Below, piece by piece: positions 56,775-64,000 of a stretch of DNA of 64,000 bases. Numbering within the stretch: position 1 is the first letter of the stretch; the number at the start of each line of letters is the position of its first letter. The notes under the pieces were generated by a model. It saw nothing but the letters and a program-made list of their open reading frames with translations. It was not told the DNA's origin and did not search any database. Position numbers and translations under genes: made by a program. Location: the NCBI RefSeq assembly GCF_900102465.1, contig NZ_FNBW01000003.1, forward strand, positions 310,001 through 374,000, in the 5' to 3' direction. The stretch is from Thalassobaculum litoreum DSM 18839 (lineage in GTDB: Bacteria > Pseudomonadota > Alphaproteobacteria > Thalassobaculales > Thalassobaculaceae).

Positions 56775-58310
56775 CTATTGGACCTTGCTCGCCCCCGGGT
56801 TGGCCGGCTGCACCGCCGAGCGGGCATAGACGACCGTCTCGAGCTGCCGCACCGCGCTGGTTGCCTCCAGCCGCTCGACCACGGCGTTCAGCCAGTCGGC
56901 CAGGGCGGCGGAGCGCAGCTCCGACTGCAGGGCCGCACCCTCGCGGATGACCAGTTCGAGATCGTCGCGGTCGAGAGCGTCGTCCATTGTGGCGATCGCC
57001 GACACCAGACCGCCGCCGCGGCGCGCTTCCGGCACGGTCGAGGAGCCGACAAGCATGTTGAACCAACTGCCGACCCGCTCCGACCAGGATTCCACCTTGG
57101 CGACGAGGGTCCCCATGTTGTTGAAGATCAGCCGCAGGTCCCGGCGCAGTTGGGGGATCGAGGCGATGCCGTCCTGGGCGCTCGCGGCCAGGGTGGTCAG
57201 CGAGTCCTGAATGCCGGGCGCCCCGTTCAGCACCCGCTGGGCGAAGGCCAGTTCCGGGGTGAAGGACTCCGCCCGGATGACCGCGTCGCGCAGCTGGATG
57301 ACCGCCAGGATCGGCATGTTCTCGTTCTTGAAGGTCGCCACGGTCTGGGCGACCTGGTCGTTCAGGTCGAGCAGCCCGTTGAAGTCGGTGACCAGGGTGC
57401 CGAGGCGGCCCTCGATCTCCTCGAGCCGGCCGGTCAACTCGGCGCTCGCGGCGGCCTGGTCGTCGGTACGTCCTTCGGCGGCCGCCATGCGGTCGGTCAG
57501 CACGCCGAGATCGGCGCGGGTGGCGGCGACCTCCTCCTGAACGGCGGCGATCGCGCCCCGGACCTCGGCGGCGGAGTCTTCAAGCTCCGCGCGCAGGGTG
57601 TCGGTCACGCCGGTCATGTCGGTGTCCAGGTCGGCGATCTGCCCCGCCTGGGTATCGGTCGTCTGCGCCAGGGTACCGACCTGCGCGGACAGCGCGTCGA
57701 GCTTCTCGGCGAGGTCGTCGCGGAACATCAGCGCGCGGGCGTCGTCGCCGGACACGCCCTGGGTCGCGCCGACCCGCTCCAACGCCTCGTTCAGCCGCGC
57801 GATGCGCTGGTCGAGACCGGCATAGGTCACCTCCAGACGCTGGGTGTCGTAGCCGGACAGGATGTCGATGGTGTCGTCGTTCAGATACGGCTTGCCGTAC
57901 TCGGTCAGCAGCGCATGGATCTCGCCACGGTAGCTCGGCGCACCGATGGCGGCGACGGCGGCGGCCAGGGCGATCAGCGCGAACAGGAACGTCAGGAAGG
58001 CGGCCGACCAGCTTCCGCGCCTCTTCGGGGCCGGGGAGGCGGAGCCGGACGTGCCCGACCCCGATGGGCCCGACCCTGACGTGCCCGATCCCGAGGTCCC
58101 GCTGCGGGCGGACGCTGAGGCGGAGAGCGACGGGGAGGATCCGGTGTTCTGGTCAGTCTTCTGGGAGGACGGCGCATCTTTGCCGGTGGACGACGCGGTC
58201 GACGTCTCGCTCGACCCGGTGCCGTCGGCCGTCCGGCTGCCCGGGTACTGGTTCGCCAGCTTCGCGAGGTCTTCGGGGTCCACGTTGGGCAGCCGTGGTC
58301 GGTTCGCCAT
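56775..58310 (-). CDS. Second Mic60/mitofilin-like membrane protein
   Basis: 511 residues, ATG 58310 (MANRPRLPNVDPEDLAKLANQYPG). Ser/Thr/Gly-rich cytoplasmic region with GTSGSGTSGSGPSGSGTSG repeats, TM at ~102-124 (SAAFLTFLFALIALAAAVAAIG), long coiled coil (~160-320, ALMFRDDLAEKLDALSAQVG; RTDDQAAASAELTGRLEEIEG) and a C-terminal domain related to the neighbour at 54805: ILAVIQLRDAVIRAESFTPELAFAQRVLNG, DGIASIPQLRRDLRLIFNNMG, MDDALDRDDLELVIREGAALQSELR. The pairing of two such genes is unusual. Confidence 0.8.
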   Translation of the reverse strand: MANRPRLPNVDPEDLAKLANQYPGSRTADGTGSSETSTASSTGKDAPSSQKTDQNTGSSPSLSASASARSGTSGSGTSGSGPSGSGTSGSASPAPKRRGSWSAAFLTFLFALIALAAAVAAIGAPSYRGEIHALLTEYGKPYLNDDTIDILSGYDTQRLEVTYAGLDQRIARLNEALERVGATQGVSGDDARALMFRDDLAEKLDALSAQVGTLAQTTDTQAGQIADLDTDMTGVTDTLRAELEDSAAEVRGAIAAVQEEVAATRADLGVLTDRMAAAEGRTDDQAAASAELTGRLEEIEGRLGTLVTDFNGLLDLNDQVAQTVATFKNENMPILAVIQLRDAVIRAESFTPELAFAQRVLNGAPGIQDSLTTLAASAQDGIASIPQLRRDLRLIFNNMGTLVAKVESWSERVGSWFNMLVGSSTVPEARRGGGLVSAIATMDDALDRDDLELVIREGAALQSELRSAALADWLNAVVERLEATSAVRQLETVVYARSAVQPANPGASKVQ

Positions 58311-58367
58311 TCTCGTATCCTCGGGCTTGTATCCTCGGCGCGTGGGCTGTCCTCAGACCCGGCGTGC

Positions 58368-58814
58368 CTACGCGATCTGTTCCGGTATGGAGTTGAACCA
58401 GCGCCGCGACCGGATGAGCCATCCATGCCGCTTGGCGGTAATGCCTTCCTCCAGCATCAGCGACTTCACCCGGCGCTTCGCCTCCTCCTCGGAGACCCGC
58501 TGGCGGGACTTGGCCCGATACATCTCCACGGCCTGGCGGAAATCCTGGCGCGACAGCCTGCGCTGCCGGTTCCGGCTCGCCTGGACGTTGAGGAACTCGC
58601 GGGTTCCCTCGTCGGCTACCCGCTGAAGCACCAGCTTCTGATCGTTCACGGTCGCCAGCATGGCGCCGTTCGCCTCGTCGAGGGACAGGTTGAAGCGCGT
58701 CATGCCGTCCTGAAGCAATCGGCGTTCCTCCTCGGCCCGGATGAAACCGCCGTTCATCCCCTCGATACGGACCATGTCGGCAAATCGCCGCCGTGACTCT
58801 GGATCTGACACCAT
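58368..58814 (-). CDS. Protein with an unnamed ~125-residue domain (copy 1)
   Basis: 148 residues from ATG 58814 (MVSDPESRRRFADMVRIEG). No signal or TM; basic and helical. The segment GGFIRAEEERRLLQDGMTRF...LSLDEANGAM...HGWLIRSRRWFNSIPEQ aligns with the N-terminal half of the protein at 61186-62091 (RRFIALEEERALLHMGTTRFGLSLDDAMSA...SGWIWRDTRWFDGIP). I do not recognise the domain. It is upstream of the second Mic60-like gene (57 nt), probably same operon. A TTG at 58838 is an alternative start. Confidence 0.76.
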   Translation of the reverse strand: MVSDPESRRRFADMVRIEGMNGGFIRAEEERRLLQDGMTRFNLSLDEANGAMLATVNDQKLVLQRVADEGTREFLNVQASRNRQRRLSRQDFRQAVEMYRAKSRQRVSEEEAKRRVKSLMLEEGITAKRHGWLIRSRRWFNSIPEQIA

Positions 58815-59022
58815 CGACCTACGCTGCCTGTTCAGCAATTCCTTGAAATCCGGCGCATTTTATCAACGGTAATGGCCATTGGCGCAATCAGAATAAGATT
58901 CCGCCAGCGACTCTCCGGAACGGCCGCCGCTACGGGAAAACCCGAGCGTCGCCTCAGTTCCGGCGACCGCGCATGCCCCGGCGCCCAGGCCCTCATCGGC
59001 CGGGGCGCCCGCCGGACCCCGA

Positions 59023-59436
59023 TTACAGCGGGTTCTCCAGAAGCGGGCCCTGCTGGGTGACCAGCCAGTGGGCGCCGACACCGCCGACCACCGCACCGGC
59101 CAACGTGGCCATGCCACCGCCGCCCAGCATATCGACAACCAGTGCCACGCCGACCGAGCCGATCGCGATCGCGGCCAGGTCGTTGGTGGTCAGAACCACG
59201 GTCTTCGACCCGGTGCCGATCTGCAGCGCGGTCTCGCGGGCCGCTTCAACCATGTCGTTCATGCTCGATTGCATGCGCTCGACCATGGCGTTGAGATTTT
59301 CCACCTGCTCCGGTGTGAGGACCGAACCGCCGACCGCTTCGGTGGACGGCGCGGTCGTCGCCTGCTGCGCCGACGCCGCCGAGACCGATCCGATCAGGAT
59401 TCCGGCTGAAACCAATAAGAAAGCGAACGCTTTCAT
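59023..59436 (-). CDS. Exported glycine-zipper membrane protein of unknown function
   Basis: 137 residues from ATG 59436 with a GGGGG-containing RBS. Signal peptide to ~25 (SVSAASAQ), then a helical segment (LTPEQVENLNAMVERMQSSMNDMVEAARETALQ) and a hydrophobic C-terminus DLAAIAIGSVGVALVVDMLGGGGMATLAGAVVGGVGAHWL, one or two TM helices with glycine-zipper spacing. No family recognised. A 208-nt gap separates it from the gene at 58368; it contains a GGCGCCC/GGGCGCC hairpin near 58980-59009. Confidence 0.74.
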   Translation of the reverse strand: MKAFAFLLVSAGILIGSVSAASAQQATTAPSTEAVGGSVLTPEQVENLNAMVERMQSSMNDMVEAARETALQIGTGSKTVVLTTNDLAAIAIGSVGVALVVDMLGGGGMATLAGAVVGGVGAHWLVTQQGPLLENPL

Positions 59437-59592
59437 TTCGAGTACCCCCGTTTTTATAGCCGATACGTGACGTCGAGCTTTCGCGGTGCACATAATGCCC
59501 GACGGACCTTCCACCGTCATCCCGTTTATGGGCGCCGATCTTTTGATCTATCGTCACACCATAGCAGAAATCAGTCCGATAGGTTGGATCTT

Positions 59593-60594
59593 ATGTATCG
59601 CATTTCTGCGACGCCTTTAATGCACACTCCGTGTCATTTCGTGTGCAGTCTCGGCCTCGCCGCGCTGTTGGCTTGCACGCTGTTTCTCGGGCCTTCCGCC
59701 CAGGCGTCAGCGGCCCGTGAGGTCTCGGCCGAGCGGGCGGAACGCTGGGTCCGGCGCGATGCCGTGACACTGCGCCGCACGGCCGAAGCGCTCGTCGCCG
59801 CCCGCCTGGGCGAGCCGTACCGGCATGTCGCCGACCGGGTCCCGGAATACAGTGAATGGGTGTATGGCTGGCTCTCCAGCCTCGCGGTCAGCGCGCGGCT
59901 GGCCGGTGTCGGCGCCCAGTCGGTGGGCGCTCAGCTCTGGCGCGGCGAACCGGTCGACACCGACGCGATCGTCGGCGACCTGGAGGCCTATGTGGGCGCG
60001 GCCTTCGAGGAGCAGGTGATCCGGCCGGAGACCACCGAGCATGAGCTTTTCGAAGCCTGGCAGCAGGCGGTGGATCAACTCGCCCGCGTCGACCGGGGGC
60101 TGGCGGCGGAACGCGCGGCCCGGGGCGCGCCGCAGGCTTACGCCCAGCCGTTTCTGGTCGACTGGTATCCGGGGGCGCCCGACCGGCTGACCCGGGGGGC
60201 CAAGACGGCGGTGCTGGACGGCACGATCGATCCGGCCCAGGCGGATCTGGTGCTCGGTCGGGCGGTGCGGCCGCTGTCGATCCGGCTGCTCAGCGCGGCG
60301 ACCCGGCTGGTGATCGTTCCCGTGGTCATTCCCATGGTCGGCGGCGCCGCCGCCGTGACGGCGGCCGACACGGGCGGCTTCCTGGGGGCCTCGCTGTTTT
60401 CGGGCGCGATCGCAGCCGGACTCTGGGGGGCGGACTATCTGATCAACTGGGTCGACAGCGCCTGGAACCGGCCCGTCTTCGAGGCCGAGCTGCGGGAGGT
60501 GATCGCCGAGCAGCGCGACCGCACGGTCCAGGAGGCCCAGGCCCGGATGGACGCCGCCCTGTGCCGGGTGGCGGCGGTGGCCCCCGCCTGCTGA
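59593..60594 (+). CDS. Exported/membrane protein of unknown function
   Basis: 333 residues from ATG 59593 (MYRISATPLMHTPCHF); ATG 59620 would shorten it by nine. Signal-like LGLAALLACTLFLGPSAQASA contains LLAC, weakly lipobox-like. Mature part is helical (AERWVRRDAVTLRRTAEALVAARLG; HELFEAWQQAVDQLARVDRGL), then two hydrophobic segments (LVIVPVVIPMVGGAAAVTAA, GASLFSGAIAAGLWGADYLI) and a charged tail with two Cys. No family recognised. It diverges from the gene at 59023. Confidence 0.72.
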   Translation: MYRISATPLMHTPCHFVCSLGLAALLACTLFLGPSAQASAAREVSAERAERWVRRDAVTLRRTAEALVAARLGEPYRHVADRVPEYSEWVYGWLSSLAVSARLAGVGAQSVGAQLWRGEPVDTDAIVGDLEAYVGAAFEEQVIRPETTEHELFEAWQQAVDQLARVDRGLAAERAARGAPQAYAQPFLVDWYPGAPDRLTRGAKTAVLDGTIDPAQADLVLGRAVRPLSIRLLSAATRLVIVPVVIPMVGGAAAVTAADTGGFLGASLFSGAIAAGLWGADYLINWVDSAWNRPVFEAELREVIAEQRDRTVQEAQARMDAALCRVAAVAPAC

Positions 60595-60704
60595 CGCCTC
60601 TGCTGATCCCGCGGCTGATCCCTCTGCGGACCGGCTTGCCTGATCCGGCTGGCGTTCGTTAGGATGGCGTTTCTCATCGAAGGCCCAGCGGTGGATCGGA
60701 TCGC

Positions 60705-61130
60705 ATGGACGGACACTTTATTCTCGGCCCGGGCGGCGTTCTGGCGCGGCTTCTGTATCCGGCCTTCGTGGTGTTCGCCACGTACAACACCAGCGGCTAT
60801 TCCTATTACCACTGGGTGGTCGACTACCCGGATCAGGACATCATCCTGAAGATCTGCTGCTTCGGTGTGCTGGGCTTCGCCTACTACAACATCACGGAAA
60901 CCGGGGCGGTCGCCCTGCAGCGTACCGGCCTGCTGCTGGTCACGATCGCCGCCTCGGCCGGTGCCTGGTTCGCCATCGACAAGGATTGGGTGACGATCGA
61001 CAGCCGCATCGACCTGATCAACGCCATGCAGTTCACCCTGGTGCTGATCATGGGCGCCGGGCTGTGCTACGCCCATATCCACTCTCGGATCGGCGGCGTG
61101 AAGATCGTCGAGGAAGGCCGCAACGTCTGA
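60705..61130 (+). CDS. Small polytopic membrane protein (DUF6524-like)
   Basis: 141 residues, ATG 60705. Four TM helices: LARLLYPAFVVFATYNTSGYSYYHW, DIILKICCFGVLGFAYYNIT, TGLLLVTIAASAGAWFAI and NAMQFTLVLIMGAGLCYAHI. The TYNTSGYSYYHWV segment is distinctive and recalls the DUF6524 family; this is from memory and unverified. 110 nt after the upstream gene, same direction; no function known. Confidence 0.74.
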   Translation: MDGHFILGPGGVLARLLYPAFVVFATYNTSGYSYYHWVVDYPDQDIILKICCFGVLGFAYYNITETGAVALQRTGLLLVTIAASAGAWFAIDKDWVTIDSRIDLINAMQFTLVLIMGAGLCYAHIHSRIGGVKIVEEGRNV

Positions 61131-61185
61131 TCGGTGACGCCGTCGCGGCCCCGACCCGAGCGCCCGGCCTGACTCGATTCTTCGG

Positions 61186-62091
61186 TCAGATCTGGTCGGC
61201 GCCCGGATAATTTCCGGGAATCCGTGACGAATGGTGCATGCTGATCCGCGCGGGCGAGCCGGTCTGGCGCACCGCGAAGCTGTAGCGTGCCGGGGTGACC
61301 ACCGGCGCACTGGTCACCGGATCCAGCCAGCTGAAGGTGTACAGCCCGCTCACCAGCGTCGCCCGGTCGGAGGTCAGCCGCTGCAGCTCCTGCTGGAAGC
61401 GCACGTTCAGCCCCTCATAGGACGCCAACCGGTCGAAATAGGTACGGATCTGTGCCGGGCCGACCAGCGGCCGCTCCTCCGCCGTCGCCAGCAGCAGGGC
61501 GTCGGGCGTGTACAGGGCGATGATCTGCTCGACGTTGCGCGCCTGCAGGGCGGCGGCCCAGTCCCGCAACACGCCGGTCCCGTCGCCGCTGGTCGAGGCC
61601 TGCATGGCGTCGGCGGCCGATCCGGACAGGCCGTCGGCGGCCATCGGCGGCGCCGGCAGCCAGGCCCTGGTGCTGGGTGCCGGGTCGGGAATGCCGTCGA
61701 ACCAACGCGTGTCGCGCCAGATCCAGCCCGAGCGTGCCGGCGTCCAGCCCGACCGGTTGACCAGTTGGCGCACCCGGCGCGCCGCCTCGTTCGGTGTCAC
61801 CACGTTGCCGGCCCGCGCGGTGAAGAAGTCGGACGCAGCCTTGAAATCCGACCGGGCGATGCGCCCGGCCTCCCTCACCCGGCCGGCCAGGAAGGCGGCC
61901 GTCTCGTCGGCCACCTCGCTTTCCAGGATCAGGTCGGACTGCCGCGCGCCGACCAGCAGGGCCGACATGGCGTCGTCCAGGGACAGCCCGAAACGGGTGG
62001 TGCCCATGTGCAGCAGCGCGCGCTCCTCTTCCAGCGCAATGAAGCGCCGGCCACTGCGAAAGCTGCCGATATAGTCGAGGAATTGCTGCAT
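61186..62091 (-). CDS. Unnamed domain (copy 2) fused to a SnoaL/CaMKII-association-like domain
   Basis: 301 residues. Residues ~10-140 carry the same unnamed domain as the protein at 58368-58814. A Pro/Ala linker (STRAWLPAPPMAADG) leads to a C-terminal cystatin-like barrel: LRDWAAALQARNVEQIIALYTPDALLLATAEERPLVGPAQIRTYFDRLASYEGLNV, matching SnoaL-like/CaMKII-AD domains, often small-molecule binding or oligomerising. Start ATG 62091 overlaps the stop of a 24-codon ORF (TGATG); GTG 62094 is an alternative. It follows the ABC fusion gene. Confidence 0.8.
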   Translation of the reverse strand: MQQFLDYIGSFRSGRRFIALEEERALLHMGTTRFGLSLDDAMSALLVGARQSDLILESEVADETAAFLAGRVREAGRIARSDFKAASDFFTARAGNVVTPNEAARRVRQLVNRSGWTPARSGWIWRDTRWFDGIPDPAPSTRAWLPAPPMAADGLSGSAADAMQASTSGDGTGVLRDWAAALQARNVEQIIALYTPDALLLATAEERPLVGPAQIRTYFDRLASYEGLNVRFQQELQRLTSDRATLVSGLYTFSWLDPVTSAPVVTPARYSFAVRQTGSPARISMHHSSRIPGNYPGADQI

Positions 62092-62165
62092 CACCCCGGA
62101 TCCCGTGCCGCGTCGAGCCGCATTAGGGCGTGGGTGGGCGTGAAAATCCAGCAGAGCTTCGCCAT
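62091..62165 (-). CDS. Possible 24-residue coupled leader ORF
   Basis: ATG at 62165 after GGGGGAAACA; the frame starts MAKLCWIFTPTHALM and its TGA overlaps the ATG of the gene at 62091 (TGATG). It could be a leader used for translational coupling or chance. Codon third positions are mostly G/C, like genes here. Confidence 0.3.
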   Translation of the reverse strand: MAKLCWIFTPTHALMRLDAARDPG

Positions 62166-62184
62166 TGTTTCCCCCGGCATCCCG

Positions 62185-63768
62185 TCAGAACGTCGCTTCC
62201 AGCCGCGCCGAGACCCGCTTGAACTCGATCAGCGTGAGGATCGACTGCCAGCTCAGCACGAAGGACAGGCCCCAGATCAGCGACTGGGCGATTGCCTTGT
62301 TGATGTCCAGCACGTCGTGCTTCGGCCGGTATCCGAAATACAGCGCGATGGCGGAGGCGCCGACGATCGACGGGATGGTCTTGGCCAGGATCCAGTCCCA
62401 GCCGATCAGGAACGGCTCTCCCGGCGGCCAGAGCCGCTGGAAGAACTGGTCGCGCCACATGTAGGTGGAGCCGTCGGGGAAGATATGGGCCCAGGTCATC
62501 ATCGCCACCCAGGCGGTGAGGCTCACGGCGGCCGCCGCCAGGAAGATCGCCGCCACGCCGGACGCCGCCATGATCATCGTGTTGATGTAGATCCGGTGCG
62601 GCACGTTCAGGTTCCGCATCGCCTTGATCTGATCGGAATAGACCTTGTGGCCGATGCTCGCGGTGATCAGCGACGAGTTGCGCACGCTGATCAGCACCGC
62701 CGCCATCAGCGGCGCCAGCACCCGCAGTTCGCTGAAGGCGAGACCGGCCAGCGCGTCGGAATGGATGATCGGCAGCAGGTAGTCGCGGAACGGCAGGTAC
62801 ATGAAGATGAACCAGGTCGTCACGAAGCCGACGATGGTGCAGCCGAGGCCGACGAAAAGCAGGGCCGAGGGCGAGAAGCAGAGCTCCCAGACGTAGCGCA
62901 GGAAATACCGCAGTCCCCAGTGGAACCGCCACCGGGCGGCGGCGTCGGGCAGGGGCCCGCCATCCGCCAGCTCCTGCGGCGCCGCCTCGGATTTGGCCGC
63001 GGCTACCGCGAGGGCCGACGGGGGCTGCTCGTTCTCGATCGCCGAGAGCGCCGTCTCGATGGCATCGGTCTCCACGGGCACTTCGACCAGGGCGTGGGCG
63101 TTCGAATCCAGCACAAGCGCCCGGTCGGCGACGTCGACCAGGTGTCGGAAGTGGTGGGCGATGATGACCACCGGGATGCCGATCTCGTCGACCAGGGCGC
63201 GCAGCATCTCGGCGAGCTGCCGCGAGGACGACACGTCCAGGCCGGAGTTCGGCTCGTCCAGGAACAGGACCGGATGGTTGCCCAGCAGCGTGCGGGCGAT
63301 GGCGACGCGCTGGCGCTGGCCGCCGCTGGCCGAGGCGACCGGCTGCTTGCGGTCGATATCCTCGATCAGCCGGTCGATCGCCTCGCTCAGGGAGGGGCTG
63401 ATCGCGTCGCTGTGGTCGCGGGCGATGGCCAGATTGTCGGCGACCGAGAGGTCGTCGAACAGGGCGAAGTTCTGGAACACCACGCCGCCGATCGCCACCC
63501 GGTCGGTGGCGAGGTCGTAGATCCGGTCGCCGTAGCTGATCTCGCCGGAGGCCCGCCAGCCTTCCTCGCGCGGGTCGATGGCGCCGGAGAGCATGTTGAT
63601 CAGCGTCGATTTGCCGGTGCCGCTGGGGCCGGCCAGCAGCACGATCTCGCCGGCATTGAGGGCGAGGTCGACATCGTGCAGCAGCACGCGCCCGGCCGGT
63701 TGGGCGATGGAGAGCGACGCGACCGACAGGATCGGGGCGCGGCGCTCGGCGGCGGAGGCAGGGGTCAA
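62185..63768 (-). CDS. Single-chain fusion of an MlaF-like ATPase and an MlaE-like permease
   Basis: 527 residues. N-terminal ABC ATPase (~1-225): Walker A AGPSGTGKST, VVFQNFALFDDLSV, signature SASGGQRQRVAIARTLL (variant of LSGGQ), Walker B VLFLDEPNSGLD, H-loop IIAHHFRHL. A linker (~230-270) precedes about five TM helices in which ELRVLAPLMAAVLISVRNSSLITASIGHKVYSDQIKAMRNLNVPHRIYINT aligns with the MlaE core (LREIG...GRSGSA...IGTMKVNQEVDALETMG of the gene at 852). This puts both halves of a phospholipid-type ABC transporter on one chain. Start is TTG, overlapping the upstream stop (TTGA). Confidence 0.86.
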   Translation of the reverse strand: MTPASAAERRAPILSVASLSIAQPAGRVLLHDVDLALNAGEIVLLAGPSGTGKSTLINMLSGAIDPREEGWRASGEISYGDRIYDLATDRVAIGGVVFQNFALFDDLSVADNLAIARDHSDAISPSLSEAIDRLIEDIDRKQPVASASGGQRQRVAIARTLLGNHPVLFLDEPNSGLDVSSSRQLAEMLRALVDEIGIPVVIIAHHFRHLVDVADRALVLDSNAHALVEVPVETDAIETALSAIENEQPPSALAVAAAKSEAAPQELADGGPLPDAAARWRFHWGLRYFLRYVWELCFSPSALLFVGLGCTIVGFVTTWFIFMYLPFRDYLLPIIHSDALAGLAFSELRVLAPLMAAVLISVRNSSLITASIGHKVYSDQIKAMRNLNVPHRIYINTMIMAASGVAAIFLAAAAVSLTAWVAMMTWAHIFPDGSTYMWRDQFFQRLWPPGEPFLIGWDWILAKTIPSIVGASAIALYFGYRPKHDVLDINKAIAQSLIWGLSFVLSWQSILTLIEFKRVSARLEATF

Positions 63769-64000
63769 GATCCGGCTCTCGTCAGCGGGGTGAAACGGTC
63801 CAGTATGCCGGACGGCAGGGGCTCGCCGTTCGGCACGACGACGGCGACCACATGGGGACGGCGCAGGAGAATATAGCGGATGATCCGGACCGCAAGCGCG
63901 TCGGGCCGCATCTGCGGGCCACGGCCGACGACGCTGGAGAAGATCGTCGTCGTTGCCGCGGCCGCCTCGCGCTCCAGCACTTGCAGTTCGTTGTGGAAGG
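63765..64000 (-). CDS. Unidentified gene upstream of the ABC fusion, N-terminus beyond the window
   Basis: The last ~77 residues are visible, from FHNELQVLEREAAAATTTIF through MRPDALAVRIIRYILLRRPHVVAVVVPNGEPLPSGILDRF to the stop at 63765, which overlaps the ABC start. The visible part is soluble, with a beta-strand-like VVAVVVPNG. It is probably a subunit or partner of the transporter; it could be an MCE-like or binding protein, but no motif proves this. Confidence 0.7.
   Translation of the reverse strand, partial: FHNELQVLEREAAAATTTIFSSVVGRGPQMRPDALAVRIIRYILLRRPHVVAVVVPNGEPLPSGILDRFTPLTRAGS

Noticed and set aside
57997-58130. Tandem GTSGSG-coding repeats in the second Mic60-like gene as a possible DNA repeat element
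   Set aside because: They keep the reading frame and encode a Ser/Gly linker; a protein-level low-complexity region explains them.

Overview
The window is 64 kb of GC-rich DNA from an alphaproteobacterium, most likely a member of the Rhodospirillales sensu lato. The evidence is a permuted two-piece tmRNA gene, the alphaproteobacterial SspB form, a DUF2336 protein, Mic60/COG4223-like proteins and the housekeeping run hflKC-degP-serB-miaA-ilvBN-ilvC-mreBCD-mrdA-rodA. The lineage is inferred from gene content. I saw no phage, transposase, plasmid, CRISPR or rRNA/tRNA genes; the region reads as ordinary chromosome.

Layout. 1-4.4 kb: the start of an alpha-carbonic anhydrase (cut by the window edge), then an Mla-type phospholipid ABC operon (STAS-permease, ATPase, MCE protein, auxiliary lipoprotein). 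4.5-10.6 kb: single metabolic genes (molybdenum hydroxylase large subunit, GST, class III aminotransferase, SDR, DUF393). 10.7-15.0 kb: a TAXI-TRAP transporter with a strong terminator between receptor and fused permease, plus a UspA protein. 15.1-21.2 kb: DUF2336 protein, small membrane protein, an intergenic repeat, hydrolase, LemA/DUF3137 pair, glyoxalase-fold protein and class I fumarase. 21.3-22.2 kb: sspB directly downstream of the tmRNA gene, so the degradation tag and its ClpXP adaptor are side by side. 22.3-27.3 kb: two convergent TPR proteins, folA and the Fe-S carrier gene mrp. 27.4-32.1 kb: membrane-protein quality control (hflK, hflC, DUF2065, degP) and a rhodanese-like protein lacking its cysteine. 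32.1-37.7 kb: serB, miaA and branched-chain amino acid synthesis (ilvB, ilvN, ilvC). 38.1-43.8 kb: the rod-shape operon mreB-mreC-mreD-mrdA-rodA.

43.8-64 kb is the least ordinary part. It starts with a partner-switching module (STAS antagonist, HATPase kinase, an unrecognised 382-residue protein and a 30-codon coupled ORF) without a recognisable PP2C phosphatase. Next is a heavy-metal-type RND efflux locus whose adaptor has a very long N-terminal extension, with two small His-containing accessory proteins and no outer-membrane factor gene. After that comes a 10-kb block: a bestrophin-like (DUF4239) membrane protein, an orphan ParA-like ATPase, two Mic60/mitofilin-like coiled-coil membrane proteins flanking a polytopic membrane protein, two proteins sharing an unnamed ~125-residue domain, several exported or membrane proteins of unknown function, and a one-polypeptide fusion of an MlaF-like ATPase with an MlaE-like permease. 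I consider this block (about 53.3-64 kb) the best candidate for an undescribed envelope or membrane-organising system; the functional link between its genes is inferred from proximity and protein architecture only.
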